NCBI GenBank assembly: GCA_914767715.1
Contig: OU612071.1
Coordinates: forward strand, 17,790,948-17,854,947
Reading direction: 5' to 3'
DNA from: Membranipora membranacea
Lineage: Eukaryota > Bryozoa > Gymnolaemata > Cheilostomatida > Membraniporidae
DNA length: 64,000 nt
The position numbers and the translations under genes were made by a program. Each line of letters starts with the position of its first letter. Position 1 is the first letter of the stretch. The notes under the pieces were generated by a model. It was not told the DNA's origin. It saw only the letters and a list, made by a program, of their open reading frames with translations, and made no database searches. Shown here one piece after another: positions 11,901 to 23,999 of the stretch.

Positions 11901-14900
11901 GCCGGATAGCAGAAGCTTCTTTTTATCTTTCATGTTTGTTTTTTTTAAACATAGTACCTTCTTTGAGTCAGTGACGCAAAAAAATTACATGTTTCATATG
12001 AAAAGCAGCATCACTAAAATAACTCAAGACAATCATCAACCCCTGAACTCTCGTATTAAAATAAATACAAACAGATAATCTGCTCGTAGATTATTCAGCT
12101 AATACAGCTCAGACTCATTTCATTTTATTTTTCCAATTATGTGCCGTACATTCCGATGCTATCAACCTACCACGGGATGGATATTAGAATTAGGCAATAA
12201 ACAAACTTTAGTCTGACAAGTTCTGTTCGGGCTTCATACACAGTCTTGCAACTGATGAGAAGATATTGAACATATGCCATTCCCTTTTTTAGCTGTATCA
12301 CGATGTATGTGGACAGCCTCTCTGACAATCCATCACTTCCTTGTGTTGACAAAGCGCAGAACACAGGCACAAGTGGACCGCTTAGAATGGTGAGTGAGTG
12401 ACTTCCACTTTGCAATGCTTTCAAATGTAAAAGTGAGCAGCGATAAAAAAAACAATTCCTCTTGAAAAATATAAATGTAAAAAATTCAATCAATTAAGCC
12501 TCTATGGTCATTCTATTCTATGGTTCTGGTCAAGTTTACATCATTCTCCTCATTTGTTGAAGATCCAGGAACCAAGTTGAAGTGGCTAGAGGTATTTTTA
12601 CATTTTTATTTGTTTTAAAGATGATTTTAAATTGAGTGAAGAAAACAAAACAGTAAAATGTGAATGAAAATTTTTTTAGAAATATTAAAATTCACTTTTT
12701 TCAAATTTGTTTTAGGCTCTTTATATCCCTTAACTGGGTAGTGCCAGTATCGCTTGCTATACTGCCCATTGCGGGAGATGACTACGGAACAGCTATGTCT
12801 ATGCCATACTGTTGGATTTCGGACGAAACCGTCTCTGGTGTGGCTCTACAATTTGTAATGTGAGTTCTTTTGTATTTATCCTTCAGGTCTTTTTTCAGTT
12901 TTTTATTAGACAAAACAACTCATAATTCTTTTCTGAATTTTAAATGTACTAAGCCTAATGTTATCGTTGTGACAATGATAGATGGTTTAAAAATTCACAT
13001 GCATACATCATTGAGAAGGTTTGACAATGTTTTAGTCATTTCTACATTCATTCTTCCTGGAATCAACAAATGAGATGCACTTGTCGCGGCATCATGAATG
13101 GTATTTAGTAGATGATTGGTTCTATCTCTGGCACCAATGTAGGTGAAAATATATTTGTGACAAGCACCTTCAATTTGGAGTTACGAACAATTAGTAAACG
13201 CTCCTTTAACCAAGCTGCTAGTTTGAAGCCAAGAGTATTTTTTTATAATTGCACGGATCATCCTGTTTGACTATTGGTATTAAAAAACTTATCAAATTAA
13301 TTATTATAGATTTTGGGTACCAGTACTCGTTATAACTACTCTGATAATGGTGTGTTTGATATATCTCCACGTGTACGTTCAGGGGCTCGTCAGCATCACC
13401 AGTCACCAGGAAGAAATTAGACAGCAGGTAATTTTACTATCTGATAATAATAATGTGATCTTGTTTGGTTCCCTTTCTCCCTGCAACGGTGTCTGTTTCA
13501 ATAAACTCTTAAAAAATTTGATCCTCAAGATGCAATCACTGTTTTTCCATGTTAGTTTTGAGCTCGAGCTGAGTTGCCACCTTTTGGATTGCACTCGAAA
13601 TATGCATCCCTTTCCATGGACTGAGGTCGGGCTGAAACTTGGTTGTTGTGGCAAGGTTTGAAAATGGTGTCGTTGACAGCTTTGATGGTAACGGCTTGAG
13701 CTCACTGTGATCTTTTGAGTTCAGCGCGAACATGGAGGCATTTCCATGAATCAAACAGCCTCGAAATTTGCTCAGCTCAATCACATGGAAACGCATTAAA
13801 TGCGATCTATCAAAATGAGAGAGGTTAAGTTATGTTTTCTAGTATCAATTATGAGTTTGCCAGCTCAACAAAATCTTCATTTATTATTTTTCCACAAATT
13901 TTTCATTGTTTTGATTTTTGTGCGTTCTTTGATCACAGATTAACCTGTGCCATGAGCTCCGCCCACTGAAGTATTATGGGATAGTATTTGTCATATTACA
14001 CATCCCTCAGTTTGTCAACAGACTGCAAACCATAAACGGTGGTCAGTACTTCGCTCTGGCCGTGGCTCATACTATCTGCCACTCTATATCTGGTGAGTTA
14101 TTACAAAACTAGACATTGAGGAGTAAAATAAATACCGGACATAGCAACTAACATTTCACTGCATTTGCCTTGCCTTTGCCTTTGCTATGACATCTTGATT
14201 TAAATCAACCATTATTTTTAATCAACCATTAAAGTGTTTGGGAAATCAAAAAACCACCACTGTTCATATCAAAGTAATCCCCAAGCAAGGAACAAAAAGC
14301 TAAATTTACACACCCCAATTCACATTATTGAATGATATAACCGATTTCAAAGTGCAATTAGCCATAGAGTATGTTACCTCCCCTGTTAAAGATTAACACT
14401 AAAATATCTTTTACTAGACTAATCTTGAATAATTATACTGTTTTGTGATTATTTCTGGAGTGAGTATAGCAGCCTAGTAACTTTCCTAGCAAAGCCAGGG
14501 TTATGCTTCCTGTTATACTGTTGGTGGATCATCATTTTGGTGTTTACCTGCCACAGGGGAGATGACATACACTAGCTAGACCCTTGGTTTTTGCACTTTG
14601 AAATCAGTTACATCATTCAATGCAAGTAAAGTTTTTTGGTTTATTGCTATGAGATAGCTTTCATATGAGCGGTGGTTGTTTTTTTGCTCTCCTAAACACT
14701 TTAAGTAATATAAGTTAGTGAATTAGTGATTGGAGAGAGACAAAAAATACAAACAGCTGTTTTTCCAATTTCCAAAATTGTTCTGCTGCTATGTTATCCT
14801 ACTCTCGTAGCAAAATAGTTTTACTTCTATTAGTTATAGTAGTTGTGCATCATCAAATATTGTATCAATGAGATGCAATCAGGTATCCCGGATTTAAACG

Positions 14901-15662
14901 TCAGTTTAAATCGTCTTTCTTTATCTTCAGGGTTTGGTCTTTGTTCATTCTTCTTCATCTGGAATCGACCCTAGAAGTTTGACAAACTGGCACTGATGAA
15001 GAGTCTCAAGGAATATAGACGAAAATGTGTCTGCACAAACACTGGTGAGTACCAGAGTTAGAATAACATATTAATCATTCTTTTACCCTTACAAGACCTT
15101 TGGATACAACAATCTGCGATAATAGCTGCCAATATCCATCAATATACTTTTTTGTCAGTGGTGGTGTCCCAGTATCAGCCTGTAAATACATTTTTTCAGC
15201 TGAGGGCCAACACAACACTTTCTGTCATAAATGGAGAGAGAAAATTTTGTTAAAAGGCTATTTCTTGTTACAATTAAGACTCAGAGCTCATTTTCTCTCC
15301 GAGCCATTGCTGCCCCTCCTGATGAGACATCACTGCAGTAATACATCCATTTTGGAAATAAAAGCATTATGACCAAAATATATGATTCTAAAAAAAGCAT
15401 TCACTGAGTTATTTGATGTCAGGCAATTGTTGTTGAATTTTTATTGTTGGGCCGAAAGGAAGAACAGACTGAAACAATGAAACTATATAGAAATAAAATA
15501 AATCACATAGATCTTTATAGTTGCTCCTTGTTTCTGTTTCCAGCAGACGAGGATCTTGCTATTCTCGAGGACATCTACACCCCTACCTGGGCGACGCAAT
15601 GTCCAGGCATAGAAAACCCAGCATCTACACCCCTACCTGAGCGACGCAATGTCCAAGCATAG
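8911..15662 (+). pseudogene. cAMP-receptor/GPR157-like seven-helix receptor, copy A, truncated by TAG
   Basis: Ten exons with consistent phases: 8911-9009, 10487-10594, 11381-11437, 11825-11885, 12293-12389, 12716-12859, 13310-13427, 13939-14092, 14931-15044, 15544-15662. Every intron begins gt and ends ag. The start MSLYTETSTGDL carries an N-glycosylation sequon (DNST). TM1-TM7 follow, with a Cys at the top of TM3 and PYCWI in loop 2, as in cAMP-receptor-like/GPR157-type receptors. In exon 9 the frame reads FFFIWNRP and then TAG (14,972-14,974), where copy B has SKK. The product would be 293 aa, ending just inside the membrane, instead of about 356. Exons and splice sites downstream of the stop remain sound, so the lesion may be young, polymorphic or tolerated. 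The receptor ligand is unknown. Confidence 0.8.
9150..9360 (+). repeat. tRNA-derived SINE in receptor intron 1 (unit A)
   Basis: A-box-like gggctcagttggttaga near 9,158 and B-box-like gggtttgaatcc near 9,206 are followed by the same ccccaggtgtgctccgacctgcc body seen in the SINE at 512. The unit B counterpart is at about 28,205-28,430 and keeps a better B box (ggttcgaatcc). Confidence 0.7.
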
Positions 15663-15700
15663 TTAACCCAGCAGCCACACCCCTAACTAAGGAACGTAAC
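15572..15700 (+). repeat. 50-bp tandem repeat spanning the receptor stop codon (unit A)
   Basis: Units begin catctacacccctacctg at 15,572 and 15,622, with a decayed third from about 15,672. The period is 50 bp, which is not a multiple of three, so the first unit is read in one frame (YTPTWATQCPG) and the second in another (STPLPERRNVQA, stop). In unit B the array is at 36,548 and 36,598, with only the first unit coding. Confidence 0.8.
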
Positions 15701-15704
15701 CACA

Positions 15705-17470
15705 GCAGTAGATGCATCACCAGCTACACGCCCCCTGGGCTGGGCAATGTGTGTAATAATGAAATTGCAATTAGTTTAACATTTTACCTAATCTGGTGAG
15801 ATAAATTATTATCTGTAATCAGTAATCCCTAGTAATTCATACTCAAACAATAATTCATCCTAGGTAAGATAGATTTATTTTATTTTAGTATCACAGTATA
15901 TAAAGATGATCAATAATGTTTTCGTCGACCATTGTTTCCTTACTCACATTATACCAGTCATTTTCATGGCGATGTTTACGATTCGGGTGTAAGAGTTTAA
16001 AAGTTCAAATTCTATAGCTGTTCTGGCATAACTTGGCTAGGTTCACTACCACATTTAATGTGCAGCCGAGAAAGTTATGCCATTTCTTAATATTTAACAT
16101 CACCTAATTATTAACCATTCACCGGAGTAGTTATTTGATAGAAGGGAAAAGGAAGCATTTTTTCTAACTGGTCGGAAAGTGAACTGGGCCCTAGTATTTG
16201 ATTGGTTTATTGCTACCTCGTTGCTGATTGTCTTATATATCTGAGGGACTTCCTTCTCAACCATATGCTAGCATGACTCAGGTGCATAAAAAAAGGTATA
16301 TAATTTTGTCACTTGATGGAGTTGCTAACTTGGAAAGACTTCACCATAACATATAATTATCCATTAAAATAGACACAGAACTATTAATTAGCTCAATATT
16401 ATAACATTTAAAACCTCATCTTTAATATGCTTGCTCATTTTTAGAAAGAAAAGTATATATGGCAATTTTTCATGAATTTATATGTGCATATAATATTTGG
16501 TACGTAGCCCCGAATGCACACAAGTAGAGGCCAGAGTTCAGTAGTCTCTATAGGCTGTATATGCCTGCTATCGGCTGTTTTTGGTCAATCAATGAAATTT
16601 TCAAACAATTTTCTAATTGATTGTTTCTCATCTGTAGTGATGGTCAAAACAAGAACATGGTTATTTATACCTTTTCTTTTTCAGGCTTAATCTCAAAACG
16701 TTTCTGATGGTAATGATTGTAGTATTGGTAATGTTATGAAATAAATTCAACTATAGATTTTAAATTGCAGAACTCAAATAGGTACAACTGCCAGAGAATT
16801 AACGAATGGCCGCGAGGGATTTATTGCTGAAAGTATGACTAATACAATTTGGTTTATTCCAACAAAATAAGCGACATTGTGATAATCTGCTGATATTTAG
16901 TTCAAAAGTTAATAGACATGGCAATGTCATTGAATCTTGAATATTGTGGGCCTTGCCAAATTAAAAATTGGTCTACTTTGGCAAGAAACGACGGGAAACC
17001 TGTTTATATTAGAAACAGGAGCATCAGCAGTTATCGATTGTATCTGTAGGCTCGATATGAGCAGTATGTCTGTCTACACTTCCATGTAGCTCATTGTCTT
17101 GTTGGTCTTTAGATTTCAACACTTCTTCAACCAGGAATCTGTTGTTACATAAAAGAGAACACTAATTTTCACTTGTTGATCGAATCTGGCAATTCTTTAA
17201 TGTCTTACTTTTTAACTCTAACTTAAACTGTAACTCTATTGCATTCAGGATTGACATGTTCTGTACAAAAGGGAACCTTCAAATTTGATGTTGCTGGAAA
17301 CCCTAAGTTTCATTGCTCTGCCCATGAGTCTAAATCTTATTCCTTGAACAAACACCCGGCCATTTTAGCTGTGCAATCAAACGTTTCAGTAAACAACCAA
17401 AGCATTTTGCTGCCAATGGAGAATAAAGTATTCCAAAATGGATGTGATCAAAACATTAAGCCTCTTCAAC
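15705..17470. other. Spacer downstream of receptor copy A
   Basis: It is collinear in part with about 36,640-38,030 in unit B. Both strands lack phase-consistent exons; short open frames here are not conserved between the units. Confidence 0.4.
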
Positions 17471-17585
17471 ATTGGTGTTCTCTTTGGCGTATGCCTAAAA
17501 GAAAGCAAGAAAGTTCTCATCCACTGCGAATCTCTTTAGTTCATCAGGGGATATACATCTTCATTTGCGAAGATCAACCTACACA
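17470..17585 (-). pseudogene. Orphan last exon of the Rab-like gene (unit A)
   Basis: The minus strand reads VDLRK-stop-RCISPDELKRFAVDENFLAFF-stop-AYAKENTNVEEA-stop. It matches exon 4 of the Rab-like gene at 38,040-38,219, which includes the DELKRFAVDE and KENTNV segments. Three in-frame stops are present and no other Rab exon was found between here and 18,470. It is a duplication-edge fragment. Confidence 0.85.
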
Positions 17586-17889
17586 AAATATCAGATCTGA
17601 TTAAAACATTGTCCAATATTTATTGTCAAAAAAATCATTAGGAGATTTTCAAATGCCCTCAGTATAAACTTTGCAGGTAATTGAAACTCCCTATCAAAGA
17701 AAATTCTTTGAAAAAATTATGGGTGGGAGTTTTCCGGGCTGAACCTCTTTTTTAAATCTTCAACTGGTTGATTATGATCATCCTTAATTGAGGTATGCCA
17801 TCTTATAAGTGTTTTCACATGATGTATGAATTCCTGCGTCTGCGTAAGTACCATAATCTAAAGCCTGCTCAGATAGTTTTTTAAAAATT

Positions 17890-18470
17890 TCAACCGATAA
17901 TACCCATCCGCTGAACAATGGAATCAGACCTAACACTCAAAGAAAATCTCCCGTGAAGCAGTAATCGACAAATACTGACCCAGCAAATGCCGCACTGTAA
18001 AACGGCAGAACAGCTTTTTTTAATTCTATATGAGATTTTTCAACTAGTGCAATATTTTTCCATCAATTTTTATGTAGACATTTCAATTTTGTCAACCTTT
18101 TTAGGAATGATACTGGAAATGTCTAAATAAACAAACATCAAACATCAAACATGCATGATAGTAGGGTGTTCTTTACGTACCAATTACATTTTTTGCTCCA
18201 AGAACTTACAATACCTTTTTATAGGGGCAATGGTGACAATAGGTTTTGACGTGTTGCTGAAATTCAGTGTTGCGCTATGACGTTTCGCCATGGCGTAACA
18301 TTGTTAAGTTTTGAGTTCAGACTTCATGTGGATCATGTGGATTGAGAAACCAGAAAGAAAAATGTTGTCGAGGCATGACCTTAGGGTATCTTCAATTCTA
18401 TGATGGCAAATTTTACTAAGTGTTTTAGGCCCTACAACTTAGGAAGACGCCCAAGAACACAGATACAATT
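17890..18470. other. Unit junction spacer
   Basis: This sequence lies between the last base that aligns with unit B's right end and the first base of unit B. No coding exon is recognised. It includes the repeated caaacatcaaacatcaaacatg near 18,130. Confidence 0.5.
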
Positions 18471-18980
18471 CTTTCCCTAGCCTTAGACTCATTACGGTTC
18501 ACTAAACCAACGCAAAAGGCATCTGGTGGTCTACCTAAATCTACATTCATACTGAATTATTGCTTAGATGGTAGGCCTTTTTTTGATCCTTGATAACGTA
18601 CTAAATGCAGATAAATATTACATTTCATTTTATTGCGCTATGTATGCTTTCTCCGTGAATAAAAACTGAAACCATCAGCTAATCATTTGGCAGTTTGCCA
18701 GGGTGCGTAGTGTTGTGGTTAGGTAGGTTGTCAGGTAAATTGGCCGGAATATATACTCAGAGTTATCAATTGATGGTTGAGAGTTGGGTCAAACCACCGG
18801 AAAGAATTCAACTAAATTGTCTGGTTTATAGATTAACAAGTATATCAACTCATTACCCTAGATAAAGCAAACGTATCATTGTTCTTTATACTTCAGTCAA
18901 TAATTTTGCACAATAATAATGCAGACTCAGCATGTCTCATATGCAAAGGTGTACATAGGGCTCAGACTCTTGAGGAGTAG

Positions 18981-19290
18981 GATGTGGCTCTGTTGGTTAG
19001 ACCTCCGCTCCTTCAGCATGCAAAAATTGAAGGTTGTGGGTTCGATTCCCACTGCAGTCCATCAACCACTGGGGTTTGGTTGGCCCCCATGTGTGCTTCG
19101 ACCTGCCCGCAAACAGAGAGCAACCTGGCGCAGATATTGGCCTCGCCACTATGGCACTAAAATTTCACCGCCCATGTGGATGTGGGATGTGGGATGTGGG
19201 ATGTGGGATGTGGGATGTGGGATGTGGGATGTGGGATGTGGCGAGTGATAAAACATCTGAATTTAATCAATCTTTTTTAATTAACCTTGA
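18981..19290 (+). repeat. tRNA-SINE with expanded GATGTGG tail (unit B)
   Basis: Duplicate of the SINE at 512, with A box tggctctgttggttaga, B box ggttcgattccc at 19,039-19,050 and the same body. The 7-bp GATGTGG tail repeat has about nine copies at 19,176-19,242 against three in unit A (711-732), so the array changed length after the duplication. Confidence 0.8.
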
Positions 19291-21998
19291 TAGGTTTGGC
19301 ACTACATTTGATGTTTCTGTGCGGCAGTTCAATGGATGCTGGATATTTTGCTGGTTGGTGGCAACTACTAGATGTGTTGTTAGGTGCATCAGTCAGGGCT
19401 TGGTAGGTGAAAAGCAATTGGGCTGGTATGAAGAATCAGAGTTTTCCGCCAAAACACCAAACTACCATTACTTCTTTTATATGATGTCTTCACCAAGTTT
19501 CAGTTAAAAACTGGTGATAATGTTTTATTAAGTTGAAATTTATTTCCACTCATCACCAGTGAAAGATCTGTTATAAAACTCCATGGGCACTTGTTATTGG
19601 TCAATTTTATTTTCCTGACATTGCATGTTATCATTTTCAATACTCATTATCCAACTTAAACTATAAATAGTACTTCTGCCAGGCTCCGTACATTGATTCG
19701 CTGACGCACACGTGTGCTGAACTGCTTCCATAAAATACCAGACGTTTTGGCCGCTTTTGAGTGCAATCGCTGAAATCAGAAATATTAAAGAACAATTTTC
19801 ACACCCATGTAGAAAGGTTTACTAATAAAATATAGCTGAGCGTCTGAGCATATTTCGAGAGGTCCTTATGTATGTATGTATACCAAGTTAGATATATCAT
19901 GTAATATCTGGAATAGTGTTGTGATGAGATGATGAAGTTAAATGGACTTTGAACCTTTATGATGTAATGATATATTTTAAAGGTAAAAAAACAAAAGCTT
20001 GAATTCACATGGGAATTGTTCTATTGTTGCGTAGTTCAAATAACGTTGCCTCTATAACACATGGGCCACATTATGTACTCAGACCGAAACTTCTAAAAAT
20101 TGTAATCCAGTCACCCATCACTCTCGCAAGCTTGAGCTGTGCTTGATACAAGAAAAAGTGCCATTATAAGTACAAATACTTTCAATTCCACTGATCTGAA
20201 AAATACACAAGTCTTTAGTAGTGGTGACAATAGTTAAATTTCTGTTCTTCCTCTTTATTCTAACATTCCTGAACATGCACTCTTTTTCTGCCCAAAGAAT
20301 CTCAATATGAGGAAAAAACTGTTTAAGGACCTCTAATTACATTCAACATGATCGATGTGCTTTTGCCACTGGTTTCAAATTGCAGCTCAGGGAACTCACG
20401 GGGAGAAAATCTAGTTTTGTTTTGACATCTTACATAGCAAATTTCAATGCTTCATCTGAAGTTTTCTCATCTGAAAGCCGACCATATGGCATAGGCATAT
20501 ATGTAGCGGTTCCGTAATCATCTGTAGCGATAGATAGAATAGCAAGCGATAGTGGTATATTGGGAATATGGAGACCCTGAAATAAGACCAATAATATTGT
20601 CAAATTAGGGAAAACTACAAAAAATACGCTTGCTCTTCTCCGACACGCTATTGGGGCTACATAAATGAGTTCTGACTGGGAAAATTTTCATGGGACACCT
20701 GCAAGGAACTTGATATCTCAGAGTGCCAAACTGATCCGATAGGTTTCTGACTTGTGGAGCCATTATCAGTGATGGCAAATTGTCAGATTTTGGCGAGACA
20801 GGAAGAGACCGTGACAGCAACAAAATTCGAGACGAGGCCGAGCCGATAAAAATGGAAAACGACAAGACAGTGTCTCGAGGAGACAGGTCTCATTAGACCC
20901 TGACCGAGACATCACTCTAGCCATTACAGTATAACAAACTCTAAAAGAGAAAAAAATTACTCACCACTCAAAACTGACAACTTGTGCTTTAGTTTTCCGT
21001 TTTGTCAACACTAGGAAGTGATAGATTGTCAGGGAGGCTGTCCATGTACATCAGTCACAGCTAGATAATATATAGCGATATTTAAAATGTTTTTGACTTG
21101 ACTGAGTAGCTAGCAACCATGTTATGGCAGAATGACAAAAATAGAATGGATTCTTTTTTTGTCATACCATCTTGAAAAAATCAACATGTCTTGCTACAGG
21201 AAAAAAGAGTCCCTGAGGAGGTTTAAAATGTTTTGACATTCTTGTAATACTCTCCGCCTGCAAACTGATTTCCGAATCGGTATGGCACAGGGCGCAATCT
21301 CAGCAAATCAAATGCAATGCTAAGTGGCATTGACTTTACTCTCGTTGCAGGGTATGAGAATTACCCTCCCAGGTGTGGACAGGTCTAACACTATCAATGA
21401 TTATTACCGAGAAGAGCTTTGGAATTTTTGTATCTGCATTCTTATGGAGCTTTATCATAAGGCTCAACCTATTTTGTAGCTTGGCAGCAGGATACCATGC
21501 AGGAGAATAAATGATAATTTCATTTATTTATTCATTTATTCAGGAAAATAAATAAGCGCGATCACATTTCTAATGAGATGACTTTGATTGCCAATGAAAA
21601 GTACATATAATAATGTGTTACTTTTTTGTAAAGCTGATTGCAATGTTTACTCGCAGAAAGTTTAGAGAGAAGATCCTTGTCATAAGCAGGTAAAATCCTC
21701 ATGAGTACTACCTGTCTATAAAATGAGTTTTTAGGAATAATTTAATCAATAGTAGGGCTGTGCAAGATTAAAGAAAATTGACCTTAATCTTAATCTTTAC
21801 TTGTCCAGTTAATCTGCGATTACTCTTACTTTTAATCTTCCATCTACTATCTAGTTATTTTAAACATGCAGTCTTGTCTCACCATAAAGTAACCACTCCT
21901 TGATTGATGTTAGACCAAGGAAGAGTTAAAAAATGATAGGCCTAGTCAGTGTATTTTGCTCAGCTTCACGTTCATTATCAAATCACCCACCCAAAACT

Positions 21999-23240
21999 CT
22001 GACAGTTTATGATATTCCGCTAACACCAGTTGAGAGAATGGAGCAAATGATTAACAAGCACATGCGTAAGTGGCTTGGAGTTCCAAGGAGCTTCAACACT
22101 AATGCACTGTATGCCAGTTCGTTTACTCTTTCACTACCTATGAAATCGCTTGTGGAAGAGTACAAAACATCAAAGACGAGACTGGATATGATGTTGAACG
22201 AGTCACCAGACCAGGTGATAAGGGAATGTGCTCCAACACTTGACACTGGTAAAAAATGGTCTGTCACAGAGACTGTCAGAGATGCCAAATCTCGACTGGA
22301 GATAAGTGAGATTGTGGGTGCTGTGACAACTGCACATCATGGCATCGGCTGGGAAGCAAACCGGTGGTTCTCAAAGGAAAGCCAAAAGGTTAGACGGGAG
22401 ATGGTAGTTGATGAGGTGCGCAAGATGGAAAAGGAGCGCCGCCAGACACAAGCTGTAGGCCAAGCCCAACAAGGCAGGTGGACTTGTTGGGAGTCTGTTG
22501 AGCAGCGTCAGTTCAAATGGACAGAATTGTGGTCGATGGAGCCACAAAGGATCAGCTTTCTGGTTGGTGCAGCTTATGATCAACTACCGACCCCGGCAAA
22601 CCTTGAACGCTGGAATTTGACCGAGCACACGAAATGCGACGAGTGTTCGGCTAAGGGCACACTTCGACATATACTGTCGAATAGCCAACAGAGCCTGGGA
22701 AGATACACGTATAGGCATAATCAAGTCCTGAAAGTGTTGTGTAAATATGTCACGGAGAAGTGTGAATATGCTAATGCTGGTGGTGAAGCGCGTGAAAAGA
22801 TTCTGCGCAAAAAGGGATTGATGAACAGCGGAGAATGGCAGGTGAGATGCGACCTCACAGAGCAGCTCAGCATGCCACAGCATATTGTGATCACGAACCA
22901 AAGACCAGACTTAATTGTTTTGTCTGACAAAGAAAAAGCACTAATACTGATGGAATTGACGGTGCCTTGGGAAGAAAATCTCTCATATGCGCATGAGAGA
23001 AAACTGACAAGATACGAAGATCTGGTCACACAATGCCAAGACAAAGGTTGGAATTGCGAATTATTCGCAGTGGAAGTTGGCTGCCGTGGATTCATGGCTA
23101 GATCAGCTACCAAATTTCTGACTAGAGTTGGGCTTTCAGGAAGAGCACTCAAACAAGCCACAAAAAGCATAGTACATGAGGCAGAAAGCGCATCTGCATG
23201 GATATGGCAACAGCACTGTGTGAAGACAAAAGCTAAGTAA
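21999..23240 (+). CDS. Retrotransposon ORF2 C-terminus: zinc knuckle plus restriction-like endonuclease
   Basis: An open frame of about 414 codons enters from the insertion edge (any in-frame ATG upstream, at 21,933, is host flanking DNA). It reads in order: a post-reverse-transcriptase thumb-like region (NKHMRKWLGVPRS), a zinc-knuckle-like CDECSAKGTLRHILS in which the last expected Cys is Ser, and a restriction-like endonuclease-type core (RPDLIVLS ... LMELTVPWE) followed by VEVGCRGF and an AWIW tail. The RPD...ELTVPWE pattern is that of the C-terminal endonuclease of R2/NeSL-like elements. No polymerase catalytic block is present, so the copy cannot move by itself. The long intact frame suggests a recent insertion. 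Clade assignment is from motif memory. Confidence 0.75.
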   Translation: MTVYDIPLTPVERMEQMINKHMRKWLGVPRSFNTNALYASSFTLSLPMKSLVEEYKTSKTRLDMMLNESPDQVIRECAPTLDTGKKWSVTETVRDAKSRLEISEIVGAVTTAHHGIGWEANRWFSKESQKVRREMVVDEVRKMEKERRQTQAVGQAQQGRWTCWESVEQRQFKWTELWSMEPQRISFLVGAAYDQLPTPANLERWNLTEHTKCDECSAKGTLRHILSNSQQSLGRYTYRHNQVLKVLCKYVTEKCEYANAGGEAREKILRKKGLMNSGEWQVRCDLTEQLSMPQHIVITNQRPDLIVLSDKEKALILMELTVPWEENLSYAHERKLTRYEDLVTQCQDKGWNCELFAVEVGCRGFMARSATKFLTRVGLSGRALKQATKSIVHEAESASAWIWQQHCVKTKAK

Positions 23241-23999
23241 TCCTATTACTTGTAAGCTGGGGTTTAACACACTCACTTTGTTTTGTGGAGTTGGCCAGCA
23301 TTTAATTCCGTTTGTTATAATCCTTGTAAGGATTAGAATGAGGGGATTAGGTGATGATAAGCAAATTGCTTGGGGTAGAAGGCTAAGCAAGATTATGCCT
23401 TTAATACTCAAATTAAAGTAGTTTAATCTCTGCAAGATCTAAGGTTTTACAAACATAGGTTTAAAAGCTTGGCCCTCGCATAAAAGGCAGGCAGAGCGAG
23501 ACAGGAAATCACAGTCAGCCCACTGGCTGTAGCGCAAACAAGTCATCTCTCTGACTTGTGTATGAGTAGTACTATGCTCAATGTGGTGAATTTGAGTAGT
23601 GAACGCGTGGTACGAGGGGCGGGTGCCTTGACGATAGCGTCTTTGCGCCGATGAGTTGATGGAAAGCAAACCTCCCTGCACTGGTTTGGCTTAGAGTATA
23701 AGCATGAGAGTGATGGGGCGAACATTGTTGCACTGAAACAATGAAGAGTTGGCAGCCTCCCTGGTTGCGCAACAGCGTAAACACACCAATTATGTCAAAC
23801 CATCGAAACTTACAAAATGCACTGAGGGATCGATGAGATTGATTGAGATGCTCAGCAACACACAGGGGTGGCTTCATGCTGCTGGGGCCGGCCATGAGAA
23901 GGTTGTACTAGAGAAGGCCTCGTGACAGCGTTTGACTCATGGTTTCTAGCTGAAGACCTGTGTGTTGTGCAGTGGTACGCGCACCACTGTATGTTGTAT
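21999..23999 (+). mobile_element. 5'-truncated non-LTR retrotransposon insertion (unit B only)
   Basis: Unit A runs uninterrupted from cacccaaaacc to tatactgc near 4,965; unit B carries 2.0 kb between the same flanks. The insert holds the C-terminal part of an ORF2-type protein and about 760 bases of 3' sequence ending near 23,999. No clear target-site duplication is visible and there is no poly(A) run. A 5'-truncated copy is the usual outcome of target-primed reverse transcription. Confidence 0.8.

Larger units (their letters stand above)
1..17885. repeat. Segmental duplication, unit A
   Basis: Bases from position 1 realign in the same orientation with bases from 18,471 (both begin ttctttccctagccttagac). 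The collinear match continues through receptor pseudogene, receptor gene and a Rab last exon to about 17,885, where it stops matching the region corresponding to 38,600. The left edge may lie outside the window. Unit-specific insertions include about 800-2,205 (minus-strand SINE plus fold-back element) and 7,540-7,905 (LINE tail). Substitutions are scattered along the whole length, so this is not an assembly echo of one identical sequence. Confidence 0.9.

Noticed and set aside
13403-13796. Overlapping minus-strand frames of 86-100 codons in receptor intron 7
   Set aside because: They overlap a plus-strand exon edge, are not conserved as frames in unit B and have no splice context.
21933-23240. 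Host gene of 435 aa
   Set aside because: The first codons are flanking host DNA shared with unit A; the rest is the C-terminus of a retrotransposon ORF2 inserted in unit B only.
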